Assembly: GCA_903934195.1 (NCBI GenBank)
Contig: CAIZMV010000189.1
Location: forward strand, 1-6,931
DNA: 6,931 bases
Origin: an uncultured Acidimicrobiaceae bacterium
GTDB lineage: Bacteria; Actinomycetota; Acidimicrobiia; Acidimicrobiales; Ilumatobacteraceae
Direction: 5' to 3'
The notes beneath the pieces are model-generated. The model worked only from the letters and a program-made list of their open reading frames with translations. It did no database searches and was not told where the DNA came from. Made by a program: the position numbers and the translations under genes. Below, in pieces: positions 6,090 to 6,931 of the stretch. Within the stretch, counting starts at the first letter, position 1, and every line of letters begins with the position of its first letter.

Positions 6090-6647
6090 CTATACCTCGA
6101 GCAGCTCATGTTCCTTGCGGGTAAAAGCTTTTTCGATTAATTCAATGTGGTCCTGCGTGAGCTTGTCGAGCTCTTTTTCAGCCCTCTCCAATTCATCTTT
6201 CGATATCTCGGAGTTCTTTTCAGCAGTTTCCATTTGTTTACGCGCATCACGGCGGATGTTGCGCACGGCAATTCGTCCGTCTTCTGTCATGTTCTTCACG
6301 ATTTTTACGTATTCCTTACGACGCTCTTCAGTAAGCACAGGAATAGATAAACGAATAATGACACCATCGTTCGATGGGTTCAGACCAAGGTCGCTTTCGC
6401 GAATTGCCTTCTCAATAGCCCCAAGTGCACCGCGGTCATGCGGCTTCACTACAAGAGTGCGGGCTTCAGGCACCTGAAAACCAGCCAACTGCTGAAGTGG
6501 AACGGTTGACCCGTAGTACTCAACCAGCAGTTTCTCAACAAGGCTTGGACTGGCACGGCCAGTTCGGACAGAAGAGAACTGAGACTGGACATGTTCCACT
6601 GCTCGTTCCATCTTGTCGATGGCTTCGAGGGTGGCTTCTTCGATCAC
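6090..6647 (-). CDS. frr: Ribosome recycling factor
   Basis: With EF-G this cytoplasmic protein splits post-termination ribosomes so that subunits can be reused. It has 185 residues, the standard length. The helical domain I and beta domain II are recognisable: EEATLEAIDKMERAV (3-17), VRTGRASP (27-34), VEYYGSTVPLQQLA (42-55), IEKAIRESDLGLNPSNDG (78-95), IPVLTEERRKE (102-112) and VRNIRRDA (128-135), with the conserved arginines R129 and R132. The C-terminus ends HELLEV, as in actinobacterial RRFs I recall. The start is GTG at 6647, overlapping the pyrH TGA as GTGA; the family's usual N-terminus (MI-E-A) matches it, and starting at Met13 would delete conserved sequence. No strong Shine-Dalgarno is visible, so coupling to pyrH is likely. 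cdsA follows after 48 nt. Confidence 0.98.
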   Translation of the reverse strand: MIEEATLEAIDKMERAVEHVQSQFSSVRTGRASPSLVEKLLVEYYGSTVPLQQLAGFQVPEARTLVVKPHDRGALGAIEKAIRESDLGLNPSNDGVIIRLSIPVLTEERRKEYVKIVKNMTEDGRIAVRNIRRDARKQMETAEKNSEISKDELERAEKELDKLTQDHIELIEKAFTRKEHELLEV

Positions 6648-6931
6648 CCGACCAGCGTACCTATTTGTTCGCCTCGGAGAATGGACTTGACGTTTCCACG
6701 AGCCAGAAGGTCAAACACGACGATGGGCAAGTTCTTGTCCATACAGAAGGTGATGGCAGTCGAGTCCATGACTTTGAGGCCCTTGGTGATGACGTCCATA
6801 TGACTAATTCGGTCATATCGAGTAGCTGTCTTGTCAAGCTTTGGGTCTGCTGTGTAGACACCATCAACCCCCGAGTGGGTGCCCTTCAAAATGACCTGTG
6901 CATCAATTTCGGCAGCCCGCAAGGCTGCAGC
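6644..6931 (-). CDS. pyrH: UMP kinase (uridylate kinase), C-terminal fragment
   Basis: This is the last 95 codons of an open frame entering from the right edge; the N-terminus with the phosphate-binding loop is outside. PyrH phosphorylates UMP to UDP with ATP, feeding UTP and CTP pools, in the cytoplasm as a hexamer. Visible family features are AALRAAEIDAQVIL near the left, GVDGVYTADPKLD, RYDRISHMDVITKGLKVMD, TAITFCMDKNLPIVVFDL and GEQIGTLVG at the end, all typical of the amino-acid-kinase fold C-terminal half. Relative to the common 'K-A-T-K-V-D-G-V' form, the loop here reads KGTHSGVDGV, two residues longer. A TTG at 6922-6920 is an internal leucine, not a start. The stop TGA overlaps the frr GTG start. 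Confidence 0.95.
   Translation of the reverse strand, partial: AAALRAAEIDAQVILKGTHSGVDGVYTADPKLDKTATRYDRISHMDVITKGLKVMDSTAITFCMDKNLPIVVFDLLARGNVKSILRGEQIGTLVG

Noticed and set aside
5887..6477. A 196-codon open frame on the plus strand opposite the cdsA start and frr
   Set aside because: Its product is Ser/Arg-rich with no family resemblance, it lies antisense to two certain genes, and it spans their junction. It is a shadow of their codon use.
1..6931. A novel defence, mobile or biosynthetic system
   Set aside because: All coding capacity is accounted for by conserved housekeeping genes. No transposase, integrase, CRISPR-type repeats, tRNA-like fold or unknown gene was seen.

Overview
The window looks like a chromosomal housekeeping locus from a high-GC Gram-positive lineage (Actinomycetota) with only moderate GC content (about half, judged by eye). 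The main support is the minus-strand gene order pyrH-frr-cdsA-dxr-rip1-ispG, which is characteristic of that phylum. The actinobacterial-style RRF C-terminus (…ELLEV) and the Rip1-like site-2 protease between dxr and ispG agree with this. The rip1 stretch 'GMNNVDEVDPADE' resembles uncultured Acidimicrobiia-type sequences as I remember them. That class-level placement is a guess from memory, not something I could test.

Layout. Positions 1-1170 are read on the plus strand: the last 44 codons of proS (prolyl-tRNA synthetase), then manA (class I mannose-6-phosphate isomerase) 3 nt later. Positions 1167-6931 are read on the minus strand, in transcription order from the right edge: pyrH (N-terminus outside the window), frr, cdsA, dxr, rip1, ispG. 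The two blocks converge, and the manA and ispG stop codons overlap inside a perfect 16-bp palindrome. Beside it lies an 8-bp-stem inverted repeat that could serve as a bidirectional terminator.

The minus-strand cluster is very compact: pyrH/frr overlap by 4 nt, cdsA/dxr by 10 nt, dxr/rip1 by 4 nt; rip1/ispG are 29 nt apart. The only other gap, 48 nt between frr and cdsA, carries a hairpin and a small tetraloop hairpin touching the cdsA Shine-Dalgarno. No promoter was recognised inside the block, so it is probably transcribed from beyond the right edge. Functionally it joins pyrimidine nucleotide supply (PyrH), ribosome recycling (Frr), CDP-diacylglycerol synthesis (CdsA), two steps of the MEP isoprenoid pathway (Dxr, IspG) and intramembrane proteolysis (Rip1): a growth and envelope-precursor operon.

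I found no mobile element, CRISPR array, tRNA or rRNA, no broken gene and no convincing new system. The points worth a second look are small: the convergent junction, the frr-cdsA leader, the long disordered tail on CdsA with a variant signature, the N-terminal extension of Rip1, the charged IspG tail, and the TTG start of dxr. No stretch over 300 bases lacks a gene.
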